Positions 26,735 through 35,093 of a DNA stretch of 64,000 nt are shown in pieces (positions within the stretch are counted from its first letter, which is position 1; each line of letters opens with the position of its first letter). A program made the position numbers and the translations under genes. A model generated the notes under the pieces. That model had not been told where the DNA came from. It saw only the letters and a list, made by a program, of their open reading frames with translations, and did not search any database. Location of the stretch: NCBI GenBank assembly GCA_949293335.1, contig CASFDA010000029.1, positions 62,001 through 126,000 on the forward strand, in the 5' to 3' direction. The stretch comes from an uncultured Spirochaetales bacterium. Lineage in GTDB: Bacteria > Spirochaetota > Spirochaetia > Sphaerochaetales > Sphaerochaetaceae.

Positions 26735-27364
26735 CTAAATGGAAAATGGCGGAAAATCCATCCGCTCCCCATTGAACGTCATATCGCTGATCGAGAAGAG
26801 GAAAGATCCATCCTGAACCTCTTCAACGGCCACATTGCCTTCCACCAGAATGAGGGAAGGCAACGCACTTCCACTCATTATCAGGGAAAGTTTTGCGGAA
26901 AATGAAAGCCTCTCACCTTCATTACCATAGAGGAAATCATAACTTTCAGGGCTCAGAGAAAAAAGTACCGTACCATCAATAATGACCTCTCCAGGAGCAA
27001 ACTGATACCGATTGAGAATGGAAACCACCTTTTCACGGTATGGAGTCAGCGAATATGAGGATATGGCCATGAGCGTCTCATACCAATTCTGCCTTCCCTG
27101 TGTGTTGAATGTCAGGGAAGAGACATATGAAGAGATGTCAGAACGTGAGAAAGATACCCGGATCTCCCCATCCTCAGGCACTTCATCGTAGACCCAAACC
27201 CCCTGCAAAGAGGGTTTCATGCTTCCCAGCTGGGCTGAAGATACGGCCATCACCGCATTTACAACCCCTCTCATCGAGTTCTCTATCTCACCAGAGAGAA
27301 GAGAAGCGAAAACAGCAGAGCAACAGAAGACAAGAGAAATTAGAGAAAGTAGCATCTTCCTCAT
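26735..27364 (-). CDS. Secreted protein of unknown function
   Basis: The 209-residue product has a clear signal peptide (MRKMLLSLISLVFCCSAVFA), and the mature part is rich in beta strands with no recognised family. It is probably periplasmic. I start at ATG 27364; a TTG two codons upstream sits at more usual distance from the GGAGG site and is the alternative. It lies 10 bases upstream of the hexokinase and likely shares its transcript; a TATAAT box precedes the gene. Confidence 0.62.
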   Translation of the reverse strand: MRKMLLSLISLVFCCSAVFASLLSGEIENSMRGVVNAVMAVSSAQLGSMKPSLQGVWVYDEVPEDGEIRVSFSRSDISSYVSSLTFNTQGRQNWYETLMAISSYSLTPYREKVVSILNRYQFAPGEVIIDGTVLFSLSPESYDFLYGNEGERLSFSAKLSLIMSGSALPSLILVEGNVAVEEVQDGSFLFSISDMTFNGERMDFPPFSI

Positions 27365-27432
27365 GATCAAAAGTCCTCCATTTCGATTATAGAAAAACTA
27401 TAGCAATCCTTTTTGCATGCCGCAAGAAAATC

Positions 27433-28758
27433 TCAAGAAGCACTGAAAGCGTCCCTTTCCTTTCTCGCTTCTTCCTCATCGACCTTGCGAAGGAAGATGA
27501 AGCCAACAATGAAGAGAATGACAAGAGAAATGATACCGTAGCGCTGTTCGCTCGCGATGAGTGAGACGATACCAACCAGAAAAGGTCCTATTATCGAAGC
27601 GAATTTGCCGAGCATATTGAAAAAACCGAAGAACTGGCTCTCGTGATCCTCTGGAACAAGGCGTGAGAAATATGATCTAGAAAGGGCCTGAATTCCACCC
27701 TGGAACAGACCGATACAGATTGCAAGTATGTAGAAATGGATTACCTTCGTCATGAAGAACCCGACTACAGCTATCACGGAGTATGAGAAGACGGCAAACA
27801 GAATTGCGTTCTTCACCCCTATCCTATGCCCCAAGAAACTATACAGAATTGCAGCTGGAAAGGCCACGAACTGCGTGATGAGCAAAGCGACGATTAAGCT
27901 GTCTGCTGGAAAGCCAAGGCTGGTACCATAATCAGTTGCCATCTTGATGATGGTATCAACTCCATCTATATAACACCAGTAAGCGATCAGGAACAGGCTG
28001 AGGTTTTTCAATTTCCTGATGCTTTTCAACGTCTTTGCTATATCGCCGAAACCGCTTCTAATCGCACTCCCAAGTTTCAATCCTCCCTCCTTGTCTCCGC
28101 TTGGGACAAAAAGGAATATAGGAAGCGAGAAAACCAGCCACCATATACCAACCATCAGGAAGGAGAGCTTTACGGCGGCGACGCCGTCAGGAAGACCAAA
28201 ACGTTCTGGCATGAGGAACATCAGTACATTCACGAGAAAAAGGACACCACCTCCGATGTATCCCATTGAATACCCTACCGACGATGCGAGATCGACCTTC
28301 TTCTCGCTTGCCACTGAAGGAAGCATTGAATCATAGAATGTATTTCCGCAAGCAAAGCCAATATTTGCCAGGATATAGAAAAACACTGCAATCGGCCACA
28401 TTCCGCTCTGTACGAAGAAAAAGGAGCCGGACATGACAGCACCAAGGAACGCGAAGAAGATCAGGAATTTCTTCCTGTATCCACCGTTGTCCGCAATAGC
28501 TCCAAGTACAGGAGAAAGAAACGCGACGACTATGCTGGACACTGAGTTGGCTAGCCCAAGATAAAAAGTGTTGAGTGTACTCTCATTTCCTGCACCCCAA
28601 TACGCTCTGAAGAAAATAGGAAAGAAGGCAGCCATAACTGTAGTGGCAAAAGCACTGTTCGCCCAGTCATATAATGCCCATGCGAATATTCCCTTTTTCG
28701 TATCTCTCACATTTTTCATATTCTGATGATATATCTTTTTGGATATTTTTTTCGACAT
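27433..28758 (-). CDS. MFS transporter, UMF1/Atg22-like
   Basis: A 441-residue membrane protein with about 12 hydrophobic segments. The N-terminal WALYDWANSAFATTVMAAFF is the signature of the UMF1 (Atg22-like) branch of the major facilitator superfamily, whose fungal member exports amino acids from the vacuole. The substrate here is unknown. A start at 28719 (MKNVRD) is also possible; neither has a ribosome site. It is divergent from exonuclease I. Confidence 0.85.
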   Translation of the reverse strand: MSKKISKKIYHQNMKNVRDTKKGIFAWALYDWANSAFATTVMAAFFPIFFRAYWGAGNESTLNTFYLGLANSVSSIVVAFLSPVLGAIADNGGYRKKFLIFFAFLGAVMSGSFFFVQSGMWPIAVFFYILANIGFACGNTFYDSMLPSVASEKKVDLASSVGYSMGYIGGGVLFLVNVLMFLMPERFGLPDGVAAVKLSFLMVGIWWLVFSLPIFLFVPSGDKEGGLKLGSAIRSGFGDIAKTLKSIRKLKNLSLFLIAYWCYIDGVDTIIKMATDYGTSLGFPADSLIVALLITQFVAFPAAILYSFLGHRIGVKNAILFAVFSYSVIAVVGFFMTKVIHFYILAICIGLFQGGIQALSRSYFSRLVPEDHESQFFGFFNMLGKFASIIGPFLVGIVSLIASEQRYGIISLVILFIVGFIFLRKVDEEEARKERDAFSAS

Positions 28759-28818
28759 CAGTATGTTAACAAACAGTCAATTTCCCAAAGCATTTTTTGT
28801 GTTATATTTACTTTCGAA

Positions 28819-30237
28819 ATGGCAATACAGAAAACAATACTTTGGTACGATCTTGAGACTTATGGACTCAGCCCAAGGGTGGACCGGATTGCACAGGCTG
28901 CAATGATAAGGACAAACCTGTCACTCGAAATAATCGATGAACCAATACTGCTATATGGGAAACTCTCTCCCGATTACCTCCCGTCCCCCGAAAGCTGTAT
29001 GATAACAGGGCTTACACCGCTTGACATAAACGGAAGAGAAGATAGCCTCAGTGAATACGAACTGATAAAGTGGATAAACGATGAATTCCTTGTCCCCGGG
29101 ACAGTTGGCGTCGGGTATAACAGCATGAACTTCGATGACGAATGCATCAGAAGCACGCTGTACAGAAATTTGTTTGATCCGTACGAGAGGGAAAACTTCA
29201 AGATGCGTTCAAGATGGGACATCATAAACCTTGTGCGCGCGACGAGGGATCTCAGACCGGAAGGGATGGTGTTCGAGAAAAGGAATGACGAAACAGGATT
29301 CGTAAGTTTCAGGCTCACAGACCTCACCGAAGAGAACAACATAGAACAGGTGGGCGCGCATGATGCCCTTGTCGATGTATATGCGACCATAAACGTGGCG
29401 AGAATGATCAAGGAAAAGCAGCCAAATCTGTTCTCATGGGCTTTTACAAACAGGACAAAGGTCGATATCTGGAGGCTTCTGGATGTCGAAAGACATACTC
29501 CGATGCTGCACACCAGTGCCCTCTATGCCTCGGAAAACGGGAACACGCACCCGATAATCCCCCTTTGGAGAAACAGGGAGAAGAGCAATGACATCTGGTG
29601 TTTTGACCTGACAAAGGAAATCCCGGACAGCCTTGAGGAAGTCGAGGACATGAAGGAGGCAGGATTCGTACGTGTGATGACAAATAAATGCCCTTTCATC
29701 GCGCCATTAAGTGTCCTCAATCACAAAGTCGAGGAACGTCTGGGATTCAGGAAGAAGGATATAGAAGAAAAAGCGAAGGCCCTCGTGAGGGACAAGAGAT
29801 TCCTCTTCGACCTTTCTCCCCTGTTTGCGAATACGACATACCAAGATGAAGAGAAAGACCCTGATTTCACGATCTATGAGCGTTTCCTTTCCCAAAGTGA
29901 CAAAGAGCGGTTGAATAAGATCAGGGAACTTCCTCCTGAAAGAAAGCTGAAGGATGGGGATTACAACTTCGACGATCCGAAATACTACAAACTCTTGTGG
30001 AGGATGGTCGGCAGAAACTGGCCTGATGTGTTCGATGAAGAAGAAAAACAGAAGTGGAAGAATTTCTGCGCTTCCAGACTGATCAACCCTCCAAGCAAAT
30101 ACCAGAGGACAATGGAACTCTACATGAGAGAGTGCGATGAAATTCTAGAGAGCATTGAAAGGACACCGCAGGAAAAGATAATTGCAAAAAAGCTCAAGGA
30201 TTATGGGCTTCTTCTTTCCCGCGAGGTTCTCGATTGA
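28819..30237 (+). CDS. sbcB: Exodeoxyribonuclease I
   Basis: A 472-residue homologue of E. coli ExoI, the 3'-5' single-strand DNA exonuclease used in recombination and mismatch repair. The DnaQ-like exonuclease motifs are complete: WYDLETYG (ExoI), GYNSMNFDDECIR (ExoII) and GAHDALVDVYATI (ExoIII, HxD type). The characteristic C-terminal arm is also present (LNKIRELPPERKL). I start at MAIQKT, where homology begins; the longer reading adds 31 residues of non-homologous sequence. The last 44 bases overlap the convergent permease gene. Confidence 0.92.
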   Translation: MAIQKTILWYDLETYGLSPRVDRIAQAAMIRTNLSLEIIDEPILLYGKLSPDYLPSPESCMITGLTPLDINGREDSLSEYELIKWINDEFLVPGTVGVGYNSMNFDDECIRSTLYRNLFDPYERENFKMRSRWDIINLVRATRDLRPEGMVFEKRNDETGFVSFRLTDLTEENNIEQVGAHDALVDVYATINVARMIKEKQPNLFSWAFTNRTKVDIWRLLDVERHTPMLHTSALYASENGNTHPIIPLWRNREKSNDIWCFDLTKEIPDSLEEVEDMKEAGFVRVMTNKCPFIAPLSVLNHKVEERLGFRKKDIEEKAKALVRDKRFLFDLSPLFANTTYQDEEKDPDFTIYERFLSQSDKERLNKIRELPPERKLKDGDYNFDDPKYYKLLWRMVGRNWPDVFDEEEKQKWKNFCASRLINPPSKYQRTMELYMRECDEILESIERTPQEKIIAKKLKDYGLLLSREVLD

Positions 30238-31318
30238 GCATATCGTTCTCCACCAGACGGAATATGGAGGCCATGATTGGAACGCCAAGAAGCATTCCGA
30301 ATATGCCTCCTACTCCACCTCCTACAGTTATTCCAAGAAGCACCCATATCCCGGAAAGGCCGATTGAAGAACCTACAACCTTCGGATATATCAGATAATT
30401 CTCACTGAACTGCAGGACTATCAAAAAGAGGATGAATACGACAGCCTGAATCGGAGATGATGTCATTATGAGCAAAAAACCCACGATTCCACCGATCCAT
30501 GCACCAACTATCGGAATAAGTGCTGTCACCCCGATCAGGGCCGATATCATCGCGCTGTAAGGAAGACGCAGTATGCTCATCCCGAGAAACGCCAGGGACC
30601 CGAGGATAACCGCCTCTGTACACTGTCCGACGAAGAATCCATGGAATACATTCGAGAAAACACGGAGAACAGAAAAGAGCTTCTCTTTCTTCTCATCTCC
30701 GGCATAAGTCTTCAGAACAAGAGAAATGCTGACCATAAGCCTCTCTTTCGAACAGAGGACATACAAGGAGAAAATGATAGAAAGAACGGCAGTGACTACG
30801 ATCGATACAGTTTCCTTTGTAAGTGAAATGATATAGTCAACAACTCCGACACCCTTTTCAGTGAGGAAATTCTTTATATTCTCGTTCAGCGATGAATTCC
30901 CGAGAACTGTCTCCAGAATCGGGAAATCAAATCTGGCCGAGAGGAAATTGTCGAGTTCTTCCATCAGGTCCGGAAGATGATTTATCAATTCGATTACGGA
31001 ACTCGCTGCCTTTGGCACGATCATCACGAGTACCAGGACGATGATGAGTATCATCACAAGGTACGCACTTACAAGCGAGAGTAGCCGCTTCAGCGCAAAG
31101 TTATCTATCCTTCTGTATATCTTTCGCTCGAAGAACGAGAGCGGAATATTTACCACAAAACTTATTCCAAGCCCCAGAAGAAAAGGGAAAAGCGCAGAGA
31201 AGAAAATCCCGATTGTCCCAGCTATCTCATCCCAATAACGGTAGATGACGAACGCGGACAACAGGAATATGCCTAAAGGCAAATACTTTTTCAAAGCCTC
31301 TTTCAATTTTCTCCTCAC
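30194..31318 (-). CDS. AI-2E family transporter (PerM-like)
   Basis: A 374-residue integral membrane protein with about eight hydrophobic helices. It has the family's central amphipathic region (residues 110-170, including LMEELDNFLSARFDFP) and the C-terminal GVTALIPIVGAWIGGIVG loop. Members are proposed to export autoinducer-2 or to exchange Na+/H+; the role here is undetermined. It is a single gene, facing sbcB with a 3' overlap. Confidence 0.85.
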   Translation of the reverse strand: MRRKLKEALKKYLPLGIFLLSAFVIYRYWDEIAGTIGIFFSALFPFLLGLGISFVVNIPLSFFERKIYRRIDNFALKRLLSLVSAYLVMILIIVLVLVMIVPKAASSVIELINHLPDLMEELDNFLSARFDFPILETVLGNSSLNENIKNFLTEKGVGVVDYIISLTKETVSIVVTAVLSIIFSLYVLCSKERLMVSISLVLKTYAGDEKKEKLFSVLRVFSNVFHGFFVGQCTEAVILGSLAFLGMSILRLPYSAMISALIGVTALIPIVGAWIGGIVGFLLIMTSSPIQAVVFILFLIVLQFSENYLIYPKVVGSSIGLSGIWVLLGITVGGGVGGIFGMLLGVPIMASIFRLVENDMLNREPRGKEEAHNP

Positions 31319-31399
31319 TTAGATGGTATATTACCACAAATCAGGTAATTAGTTACTCACCTTTCCCCTAATAATACAATTTGATAATATTAATTCGTT

Positions 31400-32461
31400 A
31401 TGCTTGAAAAACTACCTGAATATAAAAAACAGCTGAAAGAGCTTGATGACAGGCTTCAGGACGAGGCCACTTTTTCTGATATGAAACTCTACAAGGAGAT
31501 CATGGTCGAAAGAAGCAGACTTGAACCAATTGTCGAGAAGCTCTCATCTCTTGACAGGACAGAAACTGAACTCATGGAGGCAAAGGAAATGCTTTCCGAG
31601 AGTGACGAGGAAATGAGAGAGATGGCAAAAGAGGAGATATCCCAGCTTGAAAAGAAAAAAGAAAGCCTCGAGAAGGAAGTGAAAATGCTTTTGATCCCAC
31701 CTGATCCTCTCGACGGGAAGAACATCATCATGGAAATAAGGGCAGGAACAGGAGGAGACGAGGCATCGCTGTTTGTCGCTGATATATTCAGAATGTATTC
31801 ACACTACGCAGAAAAAAAGCGCTGGAAGATAGATATAATCAGCCAGAATGAATCTGAAGTCGGAGGATACAAGGAAATCATACTCTCCATTTCGGGGAAA
31901 GATGTCTATGGAAGCCTCAGGTACGAGTCCGGGGTGCATCGTGTGCAGAGAGTGCCTTCGACAGAGTCCCAGGGAAGGATACACACATCTGCGATCACAG
32001 TTGCCGTCCTTCCTGAGGCAGAAGAGACAGACATAGAGATAAAGAATGAAGATCTCAAGATCGATGTAATGCGGGCTGGCGGACCTGGCGGACAATGTGT
32101 AAATACGACAGACAGCGCAGTGAGGATCACACACATCCCAACTGGTCTTGTAGTAATCTGTCAGGACGAGAAGTCACAGCTCAAGAACAAGAACAAGGCC
32201 CTGAGGGTCCTCAGATCAAGACTTTACGAAATGGAAGAGGAGAAAAAGAGAAAAGAGAGGGCTGAAGAAAGAAAGAGTCAGGTCGGAAGTGGAGACAGGA
32301 GCGAGAGGATAAGGACATACAACTTCCCTCAGAACAGACTCACTGACCACAGAATCAACCTCACCTTATACAAGCTTGACCTGATCATGGACGGGGAACT
32401 TGATGAACTGATCGATGCGCTCAAGATACGGAAGGGAGAAGAGGAGCTGGAGGAAGTTTGA
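31400..32461 (+). CDS. prfA: Peptide chain release factor 1
   Basis: It ends translation at UAA and UAG. The 353-residue product has the codon-recognition tripeptide as PST in RVPSTESQG (PxT class, hence RF1) and the peptidyl-tRNA hydrolysis motif GGQ in [14 protein letters not shown]. The glutamine is the residue methylated by PrmC, encoded next. No ribosome site precedes the ATG; a TGATAATAT extended -10 box ends 9 bases upstream, so the mRNA leader is very short. The stop overlaps the prmC start as TTGA. Confidence 0.95.
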   Translation: MLEKLPEYKKQLKELDDRLQDEATFSDMKLYKEIMVERSRLEPIVEKLSSLDRTETELMEAKEMLSESDEEMREMAKEEISQLEKKKESLEKEVKMLLIPPDPLDGKNIIMEIRAGTGGDEASLFVADIFRMYSHYAEKKRWKIDIISQNESEVGGYKEIILSISGKDVYGSLRYESGVHRVQRVPSTESQGRIHTSAITVAVLPEAEETDIEIKNEDLKIDVMRAGGPGGQCVNTTDSAVRITHIPTGLVVICQDEKSQLKNKNKALRVLRSRLYEMEEEKKRKERAEERKSQVGSGDRSERIRTYNFPQNRLTDHRINLTLYKLDLIMDGELDELIDALKIRKGEEELEEV

Positions 32462-33297
32462 CACTCAGAGAGCTGAAGGCAGAACTTCAGGGGATATTGA
32501 AGGAAAAAGAAAATCCTCAACTTGAAGCGCGTGTGATAATCAAGCATTTGTTCTCCCTCTCGGATGTCTCTTACATCCTGAGAGAAAATGAACCAATCAG
32601 TGCAGACGATGAGAAAAGGGCAATCGAAACAGCTCTTGAGAGGAAGAATGGAAAGCCAAGCGCATACATTCTGGGGCACAGGGAGTTCTTCGGCCTCGAT
32701 TACACCGTAGATGAAAATGTCCTCATTCCACGCCCCGAGACAGAACTCTTGGTCGAATACGCCATAAATGAGATAAAGGACAAGGGATATAGAAGCCTCC
32801 TTGATCTGTGTACAGGTAGCGGTGCAATCGGGATTGCAATTGAAAAGAACACAGGCATCGATGTGGTTTATGCAGATATCAGCAGTAAGGCCCTTTCAAT
32901 CGCGAAAGAGAACCACAGGAGACTTATTGGAGATGGCGGCTCATTCATCCTCTCGGATCTTTTTGAAAACATAGAAGGCCGTTTTGATATCATTGTCACA
33001 AATCCCCCGTATATATCCCCATCTTGGTATGAGGGACTGGAAGTGGAAGTCAAAAGAGAACCCAGACTTGCCCTGATTGATAAGGATGAGGACGGCCTTG
33101 GCATCATTAGGAGGATAATAAGCAAAGCTCCTGAACATCTGAATCACGGTGGTACGATCGCAATAGAATCCGACTACAGACAGGTTGGTACCATAAAAGA
33201 ACTTCTTTCAAAGGAAAACTTCACTTCCGTATCTGTGATCAGAGACCTTTCAGGAAAAGAGCGGCATACTGTCGGAAAAGACCTCCGCACGTACTGA
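32458..33297 (+). CDS. prmC: Release factor glutamine methyltransferase
   Basis: PrmC methylates the GGQ glutamine of release factors. The 279-residue protein shows the N-terminal helical domain, motif [14 protein letters not shown] and the catalytic NPPYISPSW, which is diagnostic for glutamine N5-methyltransferases. The start is TTG overlapping the prfA stop (TTGA), so it depends on coupling to prfA. The prfA-prmC order is common in bacteria. Confidence 0.94.
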   Translation: MTLRELKAELQGILKEKENPQLEARVIIKHLFSLSDVSYILRENEPISADDEKRAIETALERKNGKPSAYILGHREFFGLDYTVDENVLIPRPETELLVEYAINEIKDKGYRSLLDLCTGSGAIGIAIEKNTGIDVVYADISSKALSIAKENHRRLIGDGGSFILSDLFENIEGRFDIIVTNPPYISPSWYEGLEVEVKREPRLALIDKDEDGLGIIRRIISKAPEHLNHGGTIAIESDYRQVGTIKELLSKENFTSVSVIRDLSGKERHTVGKDLRTY

Positions 33298-33301
33298 ACC
33301 T

Positions 33302-33315
33302 CACAAACATTTGTG
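33302..33315. promoter_or_regulatory. Perfect palindrome after prmC
   Basis: CACAAACATTTGTG is a 14-base inverted repeat (6-bp arms, CA centre) followed by eight A residues on the plus strand. It has the wrong polarity for a terminator in either direction and could be an operator of a lost or neighbouring gene. Confidence 0.3.
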
Positions 33316-33344
33316 AAAAAAAATGTGTACATTTTCTTCCAAAG

Positions 33345-33605
33345 ACCAATCAAGTGACAGGCATCGATTACTAGAATGCTATCTATATATGGCCAGTCTA
33401 TATGCGTGGAAAACACTGTCAGTGAAGAGGCTGGCATCCAGTTGTATTTCTGATGCGAAAAAGCTGATTTTCCTGATGAAAGTTTTAATGCCGTGAGCCG
33501 CAACTACGTGTATCACAATATCACAGAGACTGAAAGGAGTCATCAGCGAACGAGATGTTCTAGAACTGGGCCTACCATTACCACGCTGCTATTCTCCTCA
33601 CGTAG
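33345..33605 (+). pseudogene. Decayed class I SAM methyltransferase
   Basis: Broken frames preserve recognisable methyltransferase pieces in the right order. First comes QVTGIDY (motif around the acidic loop, GIDxS type), then a stop and frame change. Next are VSEEAGIQLYF, a stop, and CEKADFPDESFNAVSRNYVYH, which matches the 'PFPDxSFDxVxSRxVxxH' region of Methyltransf_11-type enzymes, then DVLELGLPLPR. At least two in-frame stops and several frame changes are needed, so no product is expected. The glycine-rich motif I is missing, so the gene is truncated at its 5' end. The rest of the 544-base gap (33298-33841) shows no other feature. Confidence 0.6.
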
Positions 33606-33841
33606 GTCAGATCTCCTCTCAGAAAGTCCATGGTGAGAATTCGATCGGAATAGCCATTTGACTTTGGTTCTGAGCCGAGAGCTCTAGTCACGATTCTATC
33701 CATTTGTTAGCGAGATTACGTTCATTTGTGGCTACGATCCTCAACTCTGCTTTCCCCTATTTTCCAACTCCGTATGCAACTTCCTACGAGAACCATATTT
33801 TTCAATTGTTGTTCTGTAATTATCTTTTTATGGTACTCTTT

Positions 33842-34123
33842 ATGAAGGAGGTATTGAGGCCTGAGATAAGCAGATTCTATGGTATAGTCATAAAGATGCT
33901 ATATGAGGCTGGAGGCAAGCATAATAAACCCCATGTTCATGTCGAATATGGTGATTATGAGGCTGCGGTTGGCATTGATGGTGAGGTTCTAGCTGGTGTA
34001 TTGCCAGAAAAGCAATACAGACTAGTTTCTGCTTGGCTTGTTTTACATGAAGAAGAGCTGTATGAAGCATGGAATAATGCTGTACAAAATAAACAGCTTT
34101 CAAAGATAAAACCTCTGGACTGA
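33842..34123 (+). CDS. DUF4160 family protein
   Basis: The 93-residue product matches the small DUF4160 family: RPEISRFYGIVIKMLYEAGG, then KPHVHVEYGDYEAAVGIDGEV and a C-terminal LPEKQYRLVSAWLVLHEEEL. Such proteins are usually paired with DUF2442 proteins, as here (14 bases downstream), and the pair is suspected to be a toxin-antitoxin-like module; activity is not shown. The ORF is open further upstream, but homology begins at the PEISRF block. It lies in an accessory patch between prmC and relA. Confidence 0.75.
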   Translation: MKEVLRPEISRFYGIVIKMLYEAGGKHNKPHVHVEYGDYEAAVGIDGEVLAGVLPEKQYRLVSAWLVLHEEELYEAWNNAVQNKQLSKIKPLD

Positions 34124-34137
34124 TAAGGAGACAGAAG

Positions 34138-34431
34138 ATGTACTTTTCAAATGGATTTGTTTATGGAGGTACTCCAACTAAGCTGATGAAGGTTGCCAAG
34201 GTAAAGCCTTTGGATAATATGATGCTTCTTCTGACATTCAGTTCAGGGGAGCAGAGGCTATATGATGCGAGTCAGCTTCTTAAGTATCCAGTGTTCCAGC
34301 CTTTGAAGGATGAGGAAGTATTCACTCATCCGGAGATCGACCATGGTGTAGTCACATGGCTTGATGGAAAATTGGATATAGATCCTGAATCTATGTATGA
34401 GAATAGCTATCCATATATAGCCAGAGCGTAG
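34138..34431 (+). CDS. DUF2442 family protein
   Basis: A 97-residue protein of the DUF2442 family: VAKVKPLDNMMLLLTFSSGEQRLYDASQLL, PVFQPLKD and a C-terminal VTWLDGKLDIDPESMYENS. It forms a two-gene unit with DUF4160 upstream, with GGAGAC before its ATG. It may be the antitoxin-like partner. Its 3' end adjoins an IS110 transposase fragment on the other strand. Confidence 0.75.
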   Translation: MYFSNGFVYGGTPTKLMKVAKVKPLDNMMLLLTFSSGEQRLYDASQLLKYPVFQPLKDEEVFTHPEIDHGVVTWLDGKLDIDPESMYENSYPYIARA

Positions 34432-34514
34432 ATAGAACCGTCATTCCAGTCGAACATGCATACGCTGTTCGTTTCCTTGTGTACATCAGCTCCTACATAG
34501 ATTATATTTTCCAT
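34407..34514 (-). pseudogene. IS110-family transposase, 5' fragment only
   Basis: A GGAGG site and ATG 34514 open a frame reading MENIIYVGADVHKETNSVCM, the DEDD-type N-terminus of IS110 transposases (YVGxDxHKxT). After about 26 residues the frame runs into the 3' end of the DUF2442 gene and stops. The rest of the element has been lost by deletion. No intact copy is in the window. Confidence 0.65.
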
Positions 34515-34797
34515 TGTGACCTCCATCTTGCATGTGCTAAGGCTGTCCATGCTGTTGAATTCTTTCTTTCTTCAGTATTTAGCCGAATTCACGTATTCTG
34601 CAAACCAAGGAAGTCACTTCATATTGTCTAGCCAGGGATGCTGGCGAAGTCAAGCCTCCGGAGATGCTCTCTGTGGATGACCATGCGGCAACGCACCTAA
34701 GAAGCATGGTATCAGTGAACGAGGAAAAAGATCCTGGATATTCCATGAAAGCCTCTAGACTTGCCTAGATGGTACCGTCACATGTCGAAAAAAATAA

Positions 34798-34826
34798 TTA
34801 TTTACAGAATAATGGGATGTAAATAA
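34798..34826. promoter_or_regulatory. Spaced inverted repeat upstream of candidate small RNA
   Basis: TTATTTACA and TGTAAATAA form a perfect 9-bp inverted repeat with an 11-base spacer. It lies 20 bases before the -35 box of the candidate small RNA, where a dimeric activator or repressor could bind. From 34515 to 34797 I see no gene. Confidence 0.45.
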
Positions 34827-34879
34827 GCTTAAAATGTTTTTTATGTTGCAAATATATTAAGAGAGAGTATCATAGAAGC

Positions 34880-34957
34880 AAGAAGAGGTTTCCACCTCAC
34901 GTGGAGAGTCCCATTCTACATAGAAGAGGGTGAAGTGGAAACTTCTTATTTTTTTTT
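34880..34957 (+). ncRNA. Candidate small structured RNA with own promoter and terminator
   Basis: A promoter (TTGCAA at 34846-34851, 16-base spacer, TATCAT at 34868-34873) would start transcription at about 34880. The RNA folds into one long imperfect hairpin. AAGAA pairs with TTCTT, GTTTCCAC with GTGGAAAC, TCA with TGA, CCC with GGG, and TTCT with AGAA around an ACAT loop. It ends in nine T residues (34949-34957), making a roughly 75-nt transcript. A CCAC/GTGG pairing (34892-34904) could compete with the main stem. It matches no RNA family I recognise. It could instead be only a strong terminator. Confidence 0.5.
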
Positions 34958-35059
34958 CATTCCTTTTTTAAATTTTCCATAAAGTCATTTTCTTGGATAA
35001 TTTAATGGCCAATAATAGTTTAACGTGCCAAAAATAAAAGAAAAATTCCGATGAAAAAC

Positions 35060-35087
35060 TTGAAAATTCATTGAGATTTCTTATACT
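35060..35087 (+). promoter_or_regulatory. relA promoter; transcript should be leaderless
   Basis: TTGAAA (35060-35065), a 16-base spacer and TATACT (35082-35087) are near-consensus sigma-70-type boxes. The expected start of transcription is at or within a base of the relA ATG (35094), and no Shine-Dalgarno sequence exists. Confidence 0.65.
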
Positions 35088-35093
35088 CATTTT

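Noticed and set aside
33704-33841. 46-residue N-terminal extension of the DUF4160 protein
   Set aside because: No similarity to the family and no ribosome site; the DUF4160 block begins after it.
33298-33841. Integrase or phage attachment site at the accessory patch
   Set aside because: No integrase motif is present, and no tRNA is adjacent.
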